The translations under genes were made by a program, and so were the position numbers. From an uncultured beta proteobacterium (GTDB taxonomy: Bacteria > Pseudomonadota > Gammaproteobacteria > Burkholderiales > Rhodocyclaceae), in the NCBI GenBank assembly GCA_903953145.1, contig CAJBIL010000467.1:1-12010 (forward strand): a DNA stretch of 12,010 nt, given 5' to 3'. Below, piece after piece: positions 1 to 6,546 of the stretch (position 1 is its first letter; every line of letters starts with the position of its first letter). The notes beneath the pieces are model-generated. The model worked only from the letters and a program-made list of their open reading frames with translations, had not been told where the DNA came from and ran no database searches.

Positions 1-22
1 AACACCCTTGGGGTGCAGAGCG

Positions 23-88
23 CACAGAGGCACAGAGAGCACGGAGAAGAAAAAACTCTGTGTTCTCTGTGTCTCCGTGATCTCTGTG
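23..88. repeat. Inverted array of CACAGAG-type units
   Basis: The left arm carries three units: CACAGAG at 23-29, CACAGAG at 31-37 and CACGGAG at 40-46. The right arm carries four reverse-complement units: CTCTGTG at 56-62, CTCTGTG at 65-71, CTCCGTG at 73-79 and CTCTGTG at 82-88. Spacing is 8-9 bases. The strongest pairing is 31-47 with 72-88, 17 bases with one mismatch, around an A-rich loop. The single variant unit (CACGGAG) sits at mirrored places in both arms, so the whole is a palindrome and not just a tandem repeat. It begins 11 bases past the cysH stop and could stop or stabilise that transcript, since the minus-strand reading has a six-T run in the loop. It may also be a dispersed intergenic repeat family. 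Only one copy is visible here. Confidence 0.7.
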
Positions 89-99
89 TTGAAAGAGGT

Positions 100-822
100 T
101 CAAGTCTTTTTAACATGCAATCCGCATTCCTTCGATTCCGGGTTCTCCCACCACCAGCGCCCCGAACGCACGTCTTCGCCCGGTGTGACGCTGCGCGTAC
201 AGGGGGCGCAGCCGATGCTGGGGTAGAACTTGTCGTGCAGTGCGTTATACGGCACCTTGTTCAATTTGAGATAAGCCCAGACTTCTTTTTCGCTCCAGTC
301 GGAAAGCGGGTTAAATTTCTCCAGCCCGTTACCCTCGTCGAAAACCTGTACCGGCAAGCCTTCACGCGTCGCTGATTGTTGCGCCCGCATGCCGGTAATC
401 CAGGCCTTCTTGGCAACTAGCGCGCGTTGCAGCGGCTCAACTTTGCGCGCAAAGCAGCAACCCTTGCGCAGTTCAACCGATTCGTAAAACGCGTTGATGC
501 CGTGCTCGCGCGTATAGGCTTCGACCAGATCGTGGCGCGGATAAAACAACTTGAGCGCGAGGCCGTAATGCTTTTTTACTTCGGCGATCAGGTCGTAGGT
601 TTCCAGCGGTAGGCGGCCGGTATCGAGTGAAAAGATTTCGATGTCGAGTTTTTCGCCGACGATCAGATCGGTCAGCACCATGTCTTCCGCACCGAGACTG
701 TTGGCGAATGCCGCCGGCGAGAAATCGGCAGCGATCCGCCGTAACAAGGCGCGAGCCGCCGTGGTTTTGGCGGCAACGGCGTCGATTAGTGACTGATCAT
801 TCAAATTGACATTGATGCTCAT
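100..822 (-). CDS. cysH: Adenylyl-sulfate (APS) reductase, assimilatory
   Basis: This 240-residue cytoplasmic enzyme reduces adenylyl sulfate to sulfite and AMP with thioredoxin-type reductant, in assimilatory sulfate reduction. The adenine-nucleotide hydrolase-like core includes FSLDTGRLP, typical of the PAPS/APS reductase family. Two cysteine pairs, C122-C123 (KGCCFARK) and C205-C208 (GCAPCTR), are the [4Fe-4S] ligands that mark the APS-using bacterial/plant type; the classic E. coli PAPS enzyme lacks them. The C-terminal ECGLH holds the catalytic Cys (C233). ATG at 822 is chosen because AGAGG lies six bases upstream; a TTG at 828 would abut that site. It is the last gene of the tauE-cysI-DUF934 run, 9 bases after DUF934. 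The Fe-S signature makes APS specificity likely; activity is inferred. Confidence 0.96.
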   Translation of the reverse strand: MSINVNLNDQSLIDAVAAKTTAARALLRRIAADFSPAAFANSLGAEDMVLTDLIVGEKLDIEIFSLDTGRLPLETYDLIAEVKKHYGLALKLFYPRHDLVEAYTREHGINAFYESVELRKGCCFARKVEPLQRALVAKKAWITGMRAQQSATREGLPVQVFDEGNGLEKFNPLSDWSEKEVWAYLKLNKVPYNALHDKFYPSIGCAPCTRSVTPGEDVRSGRWWWENPESKECGLHVKKT

Positions 823-831
823 TGGCAACCT

Positions 832-1341
832 CTACGCAGCACGGCGGCGGAATAGGGGTTGTGGCTGATCAACGGCAGCCTGGTAGCTTTCACTGAAGGT
901 TGCGAGGCTGGCCAATGCTTTTTCGGGATTCTGGTCTGCGCGCAGGGCAAAAGCGTCGATGCCGCAGCGCTTCATATAAAACAGCTGATCGAGAAGCACG
1001 TCGCCGATGGCGCGGATTTCCCCGCAATACCCGTAGCGTTCACGCAGCAGGCGCGCGCTTGAGTAACCACGGCCATCCGTGAATTTAGGGAAATCGATAC
1101 CAATCACGGTGAAATGTGCCACGTCTGCGGCAATCGCTGCCGGGTCTTCGCTGCTTTCCAGCCAGACGCCGGTTTTCTGGCCGCTGGCAATGATTTCCGG
1201 CTTGCGCGCCAGCCATACGGCAAGCGGCAACAGCGTTGCTGTACCGGGCAATACAACAGATTCAACGCTTTCGCCTTCGGCGAGTTTGAGCACTTGCCAG
1301 TCATCACTGACGATGCCACCGTTTTTGATGATCTCAGACAT
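832..1341 (-). CDS. DUF934 family protein of the sulfite-reduction operon
   Basis: A 169-residue soluble protein that I recognise as DUF934, a family of no firmly established biochemical role usually encoded beside cysI and cysH in proteobacteria. The most conserved-looking stretch is residues 83-96 (DFPKFTDGRGYSSA) followed by RLLRERYGYCGEIRAIGDVL and, near residue 123, MKRCGIDAF. No signal peptide or membrane segment is evident. ATG at 1341 overlaps the 3' end of cysI by 8 bases, which suggests translational coupling; AAAGGA lies nine bases upstream inside cysI. A longer reading upstream to 1485 is an artefact inside cysI. By context it may help electron delivery to, or assembly of, the sulfite or APS reductase; this is guilt by association only. 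Confidence 0.92.
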   Translation of the reverse strand: MSEIIKNGGIVSDDWQVLKLAEGESVESVVLPGTATLLPLAVWLARKPEIIASGQKTGVWLESSEDPAAIAADVAHFTVIGIDFPKFTDGRGYSSARLLRERYGYCGEIRAIGDVLLDQLFYMKRCGIDAFALRADQNPEKALASLATFSESYQAAVDQPQPLFRRRAA

Positions 1342-3040
1342 TGGCAACTTTCCTTTCCTCATTATTCGCAGCGGCTTTGCGCTTGTCGCGTCCGGCATAA
1401 GCGCGCGTCTTGAACGGCTCTGCACCGATGCGCTGGACCGTATCGATGAAGCGTTCTTGCGGCGTACGCTGTTCGAGATAAACATTGATCAGCGCTTCGA
1501 TGACGTCCGGCACCTCGACTGCGTAAAAAGAGGGGCCGATCACTTTGCCAATCGACGTGCTGTTTCCCTGCTGGCCGCCAAGTGTTATCTGGTACCACTC
1601 TTCGCCGCCCTTATCGACCCCGAGAATGCCAATGGCGGCTACATGGTGATGGCCGCAGGAGTTCATGCAACCAGAAATATTGATGGCAATTTCACCAATA
1701 TCGTGCAGGTAGTCGAGGTCGTCGAATTTGTTCTGAACGGCTTCGGCAATCGGGATGGAGCGCGCATTTGCCAGCGAGCAGAGATCGCCGCCAGGGCAGC
1801 AGATCATGTCGGTCAGCAGGCCAATGTTGGGTGTAGCCAAGCCATTGCTGCGTCCAATTTTCCAGATTTCGTAAAGATCGCCTTTTTTGACGTCGGATAA
1901 CACCACGTTCTGCTCGTGGCTGATGCGCAATTCGCCAAAGCTGAAACGGTCGGCCAGGTCGGCCACCGCGATCATCTGCACTTCGCTGATATCGCCGGGT
2001 GCAACGCCGGTTTTCTTGAGCGACAGGGTGATCGCCGCATAGCCCGGCACCTTGTGGCCATGTACGCTGCGTGCAGCCCAATTGGCAAAAGCCTTGTCCT
2101 CGGCCAGTTGGGCGCTGTAACCGGCGTTTTCTGCCGGCAGCTTCTCGTAGGCAGGGGCCGGGAAATGCTGTGCAATACGATCAAATTCGGTATCGGTCAG
2201 CGTCGTCGGGCCATCTTTTAGGTAAGCCCACTCGGCTTCGACCTGGCGGGAGAATTCTTCGATACCTAGTGCCTGCACCAAAATCTTGACCCGTGCCTTA
2301 TACGCATTGTCGCGGCGTCCATAACGGTTGTAGACCCGCAAAATGGCATCAAGATAAGAAAGCATGTGTTTGCGCGGCAGAAACTCGCGCACCACCTTGC
2401 CAAGAATCGGCGTGCGACCGAGGCCACCACCAACGAATACCTTGATGCCTTGCTCGCCGGCTTCGTTATTGACGACTTCCAGCCCGATGTCGTGCGCCCG
2501 GATCACGGCGCGGTCCTGCGCAGCTGCATTGACGGCGATCTTGAACTTGCGGGGCAGGAAGGCAAATTCCGGGTGGAAGGTCGACCACTGACGCAGCACT
2601 TCGCAGTAAGGGCGCGGGTCACTCAGTTCGTCCGGTGCGACGCCGGCAAAGTGATCGGTCGTGATGTTGCGGATGCAATTCCCCGAGGTCTGGATGGCAT
2701 GCATTTCAACCGTTGCCAACTCGCTGAGAATTTCCGGCGTTTCTTCAAACTTTGGCCAGTTGAGCTGCATGTTCTGGCGGGTCGTAAAATGGCCAACGCT
2801 GCGATCATAACGCCGTGAAATTTCAGCCAGCTTGCGCAACTGGGCGGCTGAGAGCATCCCGTAAGGAATAGCGATCCGCAGCATTGGCCCGTGGCGCTGA
2901 ATATAGAGGCCATTTTGCAGCCGCAGCGGACGTAAATCGTCAGCTGATAGTTCGCCAGCCAGGTGGCGCGCCATCTGGTCACGATATTGAGAAACACGTT
3001 CGTTTAGTAGTTGCTGGTCTAAATCATCGTAGCGATACAT
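1334..3040 (-). CDS. cysI: Sulfite reductase hemoprotein (nitrite/sulfite reductase family)
   Basis: A 568-residue cytoplasmic enzyme performing the six-electron reduction of sulfite to sulfide. It shows the two-fold ferredoxin-like / 4Fe-4S layout of the family. An early siroheme-anion binding region (HFTTRQN, residues 84-90) is followed by the cluster ligands C415-x5-C421 (CPGGDLC) and C458-x3-C462 (CMNSC), the last being the siroheme-bridging Cys. Length matches E. coli CysI (about 570). The start is well supported: AAGGAG six bases before ATG at 3040, 12 bases after the permease stop. No flavoprotein partner (cysJ) is encoded in this window, so the electron donor is unknown. An assimilatory nitrite reductase of the same family is the main alternative, but the neighbouring cysH and cysB argue for sulfite. 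Confidence 0.95.
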   Translation of the reverse strand: MYRYDDLDQQLLNERVSQYRDQMARHLAGELSADDLRPLRLQNGLYIQRHGPMLRIAIPYGMLSAAQLRKLAEISRRYDRSVGHFTTRQNMQLNWPKFEETPEILSELATVEMHAIQTSGNCIRNITTDHFAGVAPDELSDPRPYCEVLRQWSTFHPEFAFLPRKFKIAVNAAAQDRAVIRAHDIGLEVVNNEAGEQGIKVFVGGGLGRTPILGKVVREFLPRKHMLSYLDAILRVYNRYGRRDNAYKARVKILVQALGIEEFSRQVEAEWAYLKDGPTTLTDTEFDRIAQHFPAPAYEKLPAENAGYSAQLAEDKAFANWAARSVHGHKVPGYAAITLSLKKTGVAPGDISEVQMIAVADLADRFSFGELRISHEQNVVLSDVKKGDLYEIWKIGRSNGLATPNIGLLTDMICCPGGDLCSLANARSIPIAEAVQNKFDDLDYLHDIGEIAINISGCMNSCGHHHVAAIGILGVDKGGEEWYQITLGGQQGNSTSIGKVIGPSFYAVEVPDVIEALINVYLEQRTPQERFIDTVQRIGAEPFKTRAYAGRDKRKAAANNEERKVANV

Positions 3041-3052
3041 GTGTCGCTCCTT

Positions 3053-3829
3053 TTATAACGCAATTAATTTGCCACCAACCAGCACGAGCATGGTGGCGAG
3101 GATGGGGCGCAGAAAATGGTCCGGTACTTTAGCGGATGCGTGACTACCCAGCCAGATTCCCGGTAGAGAACCAAGCAGCAGGCTGCCGAGCAGTGACCAG
3201 TCGACACTGCCGATCATCCAGTGACCGAGACCGGCGACCAGTGTCAGCGGTACCGCATGCGCCACATCGCTGCCGACAACTCGGATGGCGGGTAGCTTGG
3301 GGTAGAGAAAGAACAGAACCGCTACGCCCAGTGCGCCTGCGCCAACTGACGATACTGTGACCAGCACGCCAAGCAGCGCCCCGACCGCGATTGTGATTGG
3401 CGCCTGATAACGCGTATGCGCAGAATCTTCGGCGTGGCTCATGGCGTAGCGTTGAAGTTTCGAGCGGAAGATGATGGCCGCAGCGGTCAGCAATAGCGCC
3501 ACTCCGAGCGACATTGAGATGATGTGAGTGACTTCTGCGCTCTGCTTGGGTAAATGGGAGAGCGTCCAGATGGTCAGTATCGCCGCCGGAATGCTACCGA
3601 GTGCAAGCAGCTTGGTGATGCGCCAGTCGACGTGCCCCTTTTGTGCATGAACGACCGTGCCACCAGACTTGGTGATCGCCGCGTAGAGCAGATCGGTGCC
3701 TACCGCTGTTGCCGGGTGGATGCCGAAGAGCAGCACCAGCAACGGGGTCATGAGCGATCCACCACCAACGCCAGTCAGGCCGACAATCGCGCCGACAACA
3801 AATCCCGAAAGGGTGTAAAGCCAATCCAT
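3053..3829 (-). CDS. TauE/SafE (TSUP) family membrane permease, probable sulfite exporter
   Basis: A 258-residue integral membrane protein. It shows the TSUP hallmarks: a first hydrophobic segment leading into GLTGVGGGSLMTPLL (about residues 16-30), a second glycine-rich half with VSSVGAGALGVAVLFF, and roughly seven to eight hydrophobic spans. TSUP members move sulfite, sulfoacetate, taurine-derived anions or other organic anions across the inner membrane. As first gene of the cysI-cysH operon it most plausibly relieves sulfite build-up or takes up a sulfur source; direction and substrate cannot be read from sequence. ATG at 3829 is preferred over an in-frame TTG at 3841. The upstream GCGGTG is only a weak ribosome-binding site, so start confidence is moderate. 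Confidence 0.9.
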   Translation of the reverse strand: MDWLYTLSGFVVGAIVGLTGVGGGSLMTPLLVLLFGIHPATAVGTDLLYAAITKSGGTVVHAQKGHVDWRITKLLALGSIPAAILTIWTLSHLPKQSAEVTHIISMSLGVALLLTAAAIIFRSKLQRYAMSHAEDSAHTRYQAPITIAVGALLGVLVTVSSVGAGALGVAVLFFLYPKLPAIRVVGSDVAHAVPLTLVAGLGHWMIGSVDWSLLGSLLLGSLPGIWLGSHASAKVPDHFLRPILATMLVLVGGKLIAL

Positions 3830-3932
3830 GATGCACCGCAATAATTAAGTCTGCGCATCTTAACAGCGGTCGAATTGATTGAAAAAGAATATTCAGTTAG
3901 ATTGTTAGAACTAATTGTTATATTTGAGCGCA
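3830..3932. promoter_or_regulatory. Divergent tauE/cysB intergenic control region
   Basis: This 103-bp AT-rich gap separates the minus-strand sulfur operon from plus-strand cysB, the usual arrangement for a LysR regulator controlling a divergent target. The cysB-proximal half has repeated elements: ATTGTTA occurs at 3901-3907 and again at 3914-3920, 13 bases apart, and TTAG-AA-CTAA (3905-3914) is a dyad between them. A TTAG direct repeat (3897-3900, 3905-3908) overlaps. LysR regulators commonly bind such AT-rich repeats, so this may be where CysB acts. No clear -35/-10 pair was found for the minus-strand operon, which would fit a promoter that depends on an activator. Confidence 0.5.
3875..3903 (+). 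promoter_or_regulatory. Possible cysB promoter
   Basis: TTGATT at 3875-3880 and TAGATT at 3898-3903 are each 4 of 6 matches to sigma70 boxes with a 17-base spacer. They sit about 30 bases before the cysB start codon. The putative operator repeats overlap the -10 and start-site region, consistent with autoregulation by CysB, but this is unproven. Confidence 0.35.
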
Positions 3933-4874
3933 ATGAAACTTCAACAACTCCGCTATCTCACCGAGGTCGCTCGTTGCAATCTGAATGTCTCCGAAGCGGC
4001 TGTCGCGCTTCATACCTCTCAACCCGGTGTCTCCAAGCAGATCAAGTTGCTTGAAAACGAACTCGGCGTCACGGTATTCGAGCGGAGCGGCAAGCGCCTG
4101 GTTCGCGTTACCGAGGCGGGCAGGGCGATACTGGACATTGCCCAACGCATTCTGCGCGAGGCAGACAATATGAAACGGGTCGGGGATGAATTCGCCGACG
4201 GGGAATCAGGTAGCCTGGTGATCGCTACGACGCACACCCAGGCACGTTATGCGCTACCTTCGGTCGTTGCGCGTTTTGTCGAGAAGCATCCCAGAGTCCG
4301 TTTGTCGATGCATCAGGGCAGTCCGACGCAAATTGCCGAATGGACGCTCAAGGGCGAAGCCGATATTGCCATCGCCACCGAAGCACTGGATCAGTATCCG
4401 CAACTGCTGATGCTGCCCTGCCATCAATGGACGCATTGCGTGATTGCACCGCAAGGCCATCCCATTCTTGACGGGCGTCCCTTGTCGCTCGCTGAGCTGG
4501 CGCGTTGGCCGTTGATTACCTATGACTCGGCGTTTGCTGGCCGTTCACGGATCAACAGTGCTTTTGAGCGTGCCCAACTGGTACCCAACGTCGTGCTCGC
4601 TGCGATTGATGCTGATGTTATCAAAACCTACGTCAACCTCAATCTGGGGCTGGGTATCATCGCCCATCAGGCCTACGACGCCGCGCGTGATGCCGGGCTG
4701 GTAGCACTGGAAGCCGGCCAACTGTTCGGCTCAAACACCACCCGTATCGGATTGTGCCGGGGTAATCACATTCGCCGTTTCGAGTATGACTTTATCGAGC
4801 TGTTTGCTCCGCAACTGACGCGCCGTGCGGTTGACATGGCGATTGCCGGGCAAGGGGACGAGTACCAGCTTTGA
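3933..4874 (+). CDS. cysB: LysR-family transcriptional regulator CysB
   Basis: A 313-residue cytoplasmic DNA-binding regulator of cysteine and sulfur assimilation genes. The N-terminus MKLQQLRYL and the helix-turn-helix with HTSQPGVSKQIKLLE (residues 27-41) closely match enterobacterial CysB. The effector domain carries TTHTQARY (99-106). Numbering agrees with CysB at T100, T102, T149 and W166, residues described around the anion/inducer pocket. At position 202, where the enterobacterial protein is recalled as Thr, this one has Ala (FAGRS). ATG at 3933 is chosen because similarity begins exactly there; a TTG at 3915 would add six unsupported residues, and the ribosome-binding site is weak (GAG, 4 bases upstream). 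It is divergent from its likely targets. The paralogue Cbl is the alternative, less likely given position beside cysI/cysH. Confidence 0.93.
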   Translation: MKLQQLRYLTEVARCNLNVSEAAVALHTSQPGVSKQIKLLENELGVTVFERSGKRLVRVTEAGRAILDIAQRILREADNMKRVGDEFADGESGSLVIATTHTQARYALPSVVARFVEKHPRVRLSMHQGSPTQIAEWTLKGEADIAIATEALDQYPQLLMLPCHQWTHCVIAPQGHPILDGRPLSLAELARWPLITYDSAFAGRSRINSAFERAQLVPNVVLAAIDADVIKTYVNLNLGLGIIAHQAYDAARDAGLVALEAGQLFGSNTTRIGLCRGNHIRRFEYDFIELFAPQLTRRAVDMAIAGQGDEYQL

Positions 4875-4950
4875 TTTCTTCTTCTGGTGTAAAGGTGCAT
4901 TGTTGGGCACGGTTGATTGTCAGATTGAATGCATTAATCCCTGAAAATCC

Positions 4951-4980
4951 TTGATTCTCAAGCATTAAGCGTCGTATAAT
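4951..4980 (+). promoter_or_regulatory. Sigma70-type promoter of the rpsF operon
   Basis: A perfect TATAAT at 4975-4980 is preceded by TTGATT at 4951-4956 with an 18-base spacer. It lies about 65 bases before the rpsF start, giving a leader of roughly 55-60 bases. This is the clearest promoter in the window and suits a highly expressed ribosomal-protein operon. Confidence 0.75.
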
Positions 4981-4998
4981 CGCCGGCTTTTCCACCTT

Positions 4999-5024
4999 GC
5001 TCCACCGTTCGCATGACGGGGGGC
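4999..5024 (+). promoter_or_regulatory. rpsF leader hairpin, candidate S6:S18 autoregulatory element
   Basis: GCTCC (4999-5003) pairs with GGGGC (5020-5024) and CCGT (5005-5008) with ACGG (5016-5019), leaving one bulged A (5004) and a seven-base loop. The helix contains one G-U pair. It ends ten bases before the rpsF ribosome-binding site. Leaders of rpsF in many bacteria are known to bind the S6:S18 complex through a hairpin with a CCG motif; a CACCG run is present here beside the bulge. Whether this fold matches the published motif in detail was not testable by eye. Confidence 0.5.
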
Positions 5025-5044
5025 TTTAACCAAAAGGAGTGTGC

Positions 5045-5443
5045 ATGCGCCATTATGAAATCGTTTTTATCGTCCATCCGGACCAGAGTGAACAGGTCCC
5101 GGCGATGGTCGAGCGTTACAAGACGCTCGTTACCACGCATGGTGGTCAGATTCACCGCCTCGAAGACTGGGGCCGTCGCCAGCTCGCCTACCCGATCCAG
5201 AAGATGCACAAGGCACACTATGTTCTGATGAACATCGAGTGCGATGGCGCTACGCTGACCGAACTCGAGCATGGCTTCAAGTTCAATGATGCTGTGCTGC
5301 GCAGCCTCGTCATCAAGATGAAGAAGGCTGTTACCACGCCTTCGCCGATGATGAAGGAAGAGAAGTCGAAGTCAATGATGGAAGCCCGCGCTGATGCGCC
5401 AGCTGAAGCCGTTGCCGAAACCGCAGAACAGCCGGCTGCCTGA
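5045..5443 (+). CDS. rpsF: 30S ribosomal protein S6
   Basis: A 132-residue component of the small-subunit platform, where it pairs with S18 (encoded two genes downstream). The first about 95 residues are the S6 fold: MRHYEIVFIVHPDQSEQV at the N-terminus, then GRRQLAYPIQKMHKAHYVL, and FNDAVLRSLVIKM near residue 85. A C-terminal tail of about 35 residues is rich in Lys, Glu, Ala and Met, as in other proteobacterial S6 proteins where the tail can be polyglutamylated; no modification can be inferred here. The start is firm: AAGGAG at 5034-5039, five bases before ATG; a GTG at 5039 is the last base of that site and is rejected. First gene of the operon. Confidence 0.98.
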   Translation: MRHYEIVFIVHPDQSEQVPAMVERYKTLVTTHGGQIHRLEDWGRRQLAYPIQKMHKAHYVLMNIECDGATLTELEHGFKFNDAVLRSLVIKMKKAVTTPSPMMKEEKSKSMMEARADAPAEAVAETAEQPAA

Positions 5444-5457
5444 TTGTTGAGGCTCTG

Positions 5458-5778
5458 CTGAACCGCGTCGAAAACTCTGTTGAACTGACTGGCATCCTGA
5501 TCGAGCGCAAAGCGCTGCGTTTTACCCCGGCCGGTGTGCCGGTCGTGGAATGTGTGATCGGGCATCAGTCAGAGCAGATCGAAGCGGGTAGCCCGAGGCG
5601 TGTCGAGTGTGAAATCCAGGCCATTGGTCTGGGCCCGACAGCCAAATGGTTACAAGCGGCAAATCCCGGAACGTCGGTGCATTTAACCGGCTTTCTCGCC
5701 GCCAGGAGCCAGAACAGCAAGCAGTTGAAATTGCATGTAACCACGATCGAATTTGTAGAAGGAAATCAAAATGGGTAG
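5458..5778 (+). CDS. priB: Primosomal replication protein PriB (apparent CTG start)
   Basis: A single-strand DNA-binding OB-fold protein of about 106 residues that helps PriA reload the replicative helicase at stalled forks. The reading LNRVENSVELTGILIERKAL then FTPAGVPVVECVIGHQSEQ and RVECEIQAIGLG is characteristic of PriB, and its place between rpsF and rpsR is the standard proteobacterial location. The frame has no ATG, GTG or TTG before 5536 back to the stop at 5404. Starting at GTG 5536 would remove the first beta strand. CTG at 5458 has GAGG (5449-5452) five bases upstream and aligns with where PriB proteins begin, so I place the start there. CTG 5455 or ATT 5443 are alternatives. The stop overlaps rpsR by 8 bases. 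Confidence 0.88.
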   Translation: MNRVENSVELTGILIERKALRFTPAGVPVVECVIGHQSEQIEAGSPRRVECEIQAIGLGPTAKWLQAANPGTSVHLTGFLAARSQNSKQLKLHVTTIEFVEGNQNG

Positions 5779-6046
5779 GTTCTTCAAGAAGAAGGATGAC
5801 AAGAACGGTAAGAAAAAGGGCAGTGGCCTGTTCAAGCGCCGCAAGTTCTGCCGTTTCAGTCTGGAAAAAATGGATGGCATCGACTATAAGGATGTCGATC
5901 TGTTCAAGGAATATATTGCTGAAAACGCCAAGATCATGCCGGCTCGTCTGACCGGTACGAAGGCTGGCTACCAGCGCCTGCTGTCGGTGGCCATCAAGCG
6001 CGCACGCTTCCTGGCGCTGCTGCCTTACACCGATAACCACCTGTAA
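5771..6046 (+). CDS. rpsR: 30S ribosomal protein S18
   Basis: A 91-residue small-subunit protein that binds S6 and 16S rRNA at the platform. The S18 core is unmistakable: KRRKFCRF (residues 22-29), IDYKDVDLFKEYI, RLTGTKAGYQRLL and the C-terminal AIKRARFLALLPYTDNH. It is about 16 residues longer than E. coli S18 (75). The extra length is a Lys/Asp/Gly-rich stretch between MGRFF and the FKRRKF core (about residues 6-20), presumably flexible and RNA-contacting. The start ATG has GAAGGA seven bases upstream and overlaps the end of priB by 8 bases, suggesting coupled translation. Confidence 0.98.
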   Translation: MGRFFKKKDDKNGKKKGSGLFKRRKFCRFSLEKMDGIDYKDVDLFKEYIAENAKIMPARLTGTKAGYQRLLSVAIKRARFLALLPYTDNHL

Positions 6047-6060
6047 GCGAGGACAAGACG

Positions 6061-6507
6061 ATGCAAATTATTCTGATGGAGAAGGTCGTCAACCTCGGCA
6101 ACCTCGGCGATCTGGTCAATGTTAAACCGGGCTATGCCCGCAACTTCCTGATCCCGAATGGCAAGGCCAAGCGTGCAACACTGGCTGCCAAGGCGGAGTT
6201 TGAAGTTAAGCGTGCCGAGCTTGAAAAAGCAGCTGCCGAGAAGCTCGCTGCTGCTCAGGCGTTTGCCGAGAAGCTCAATGGTGTTGTTGTCAAGATCGCC
6301 CGCAAGGCCGGTGTTGATGGCCGTCTGTTCGGTTCGGTCAGTAACTTTGACGTCGCCGATGCACTGAAGGCACAGGGTTTTGATGTCGAGAAGTCCTCTG
6401 TTCGCATGCCGGCCGGCCCGCTCAAGATTGTTGGCGAGAGCCAGCTTGAAGTTGCGGTGCATACCGACGTTATGGCAACCATTACGGTTGCTGTGGTCGG
6501 CGAGTAA
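6061..6507 (+). CDS. rplI: 50S ribosomal protein L9
   Basis: A 148-residue large-subunit protein with the usual length of the family (about 149). The N-terminal RNA-binding domain shows MQIILMEKVVNLGNLGD and the signature GYARNFLIP (residues 24-32). A long charged, alanine-rich connecting helix follows (about residues 40-75), and the C-terminal domain includes RLFGSVSNFDVADAL. GAGGA (6049-6053) precedes ATG by seven bases, and only 14 bases separate it from rpsR, so it is co-transcribed. It ends the ribosomal-protein block, with a strong terminator about 40 bases downstream. Confidence 0.98.
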   Translation: MQIILMEKVVNLGNLGDLVNVKPGYARNFLIPNGKAKRATLAAKAEFEVKRAELEKAAAEKLAAAQAFAEKLNGVVVKIARKAGVDGRLFGSVSNFDVADALKAQGFDVEKSSVRMPAGPLKIVGESQLEVAVHTDVMATITVAVVGE

Positions 6508-6546
6508 CGTTACAGCGGTTGCTGCGGCTTGCCGCTATAGCGCCTG

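Noticed and set aside
3..15. Hairpin CACCC-TTG-GGGTG at the left edge
   Set aside because: A five-bp stem with a three-base loop is too short to interpret, and the flanking sequence is cut off.
23..88. CRISPR array
   Set aside because: The units are only 7-9 bases, there are no unique spacers, and the units invert in the middle; no cas gene is nearby.
1079..1900. A 273-codon plus-strand open frame opposite cysI and DUF934
   Set aside because: It spans two well-supported genes on the other strand and shows no protein-family character.
5522..6040. A 172-codon minus-strand open frame across priB and rpsR
   Set aside because: It is antisense to two conserved genes; the apparent leucine-rich stretch is the complement of lysine codons in S18.
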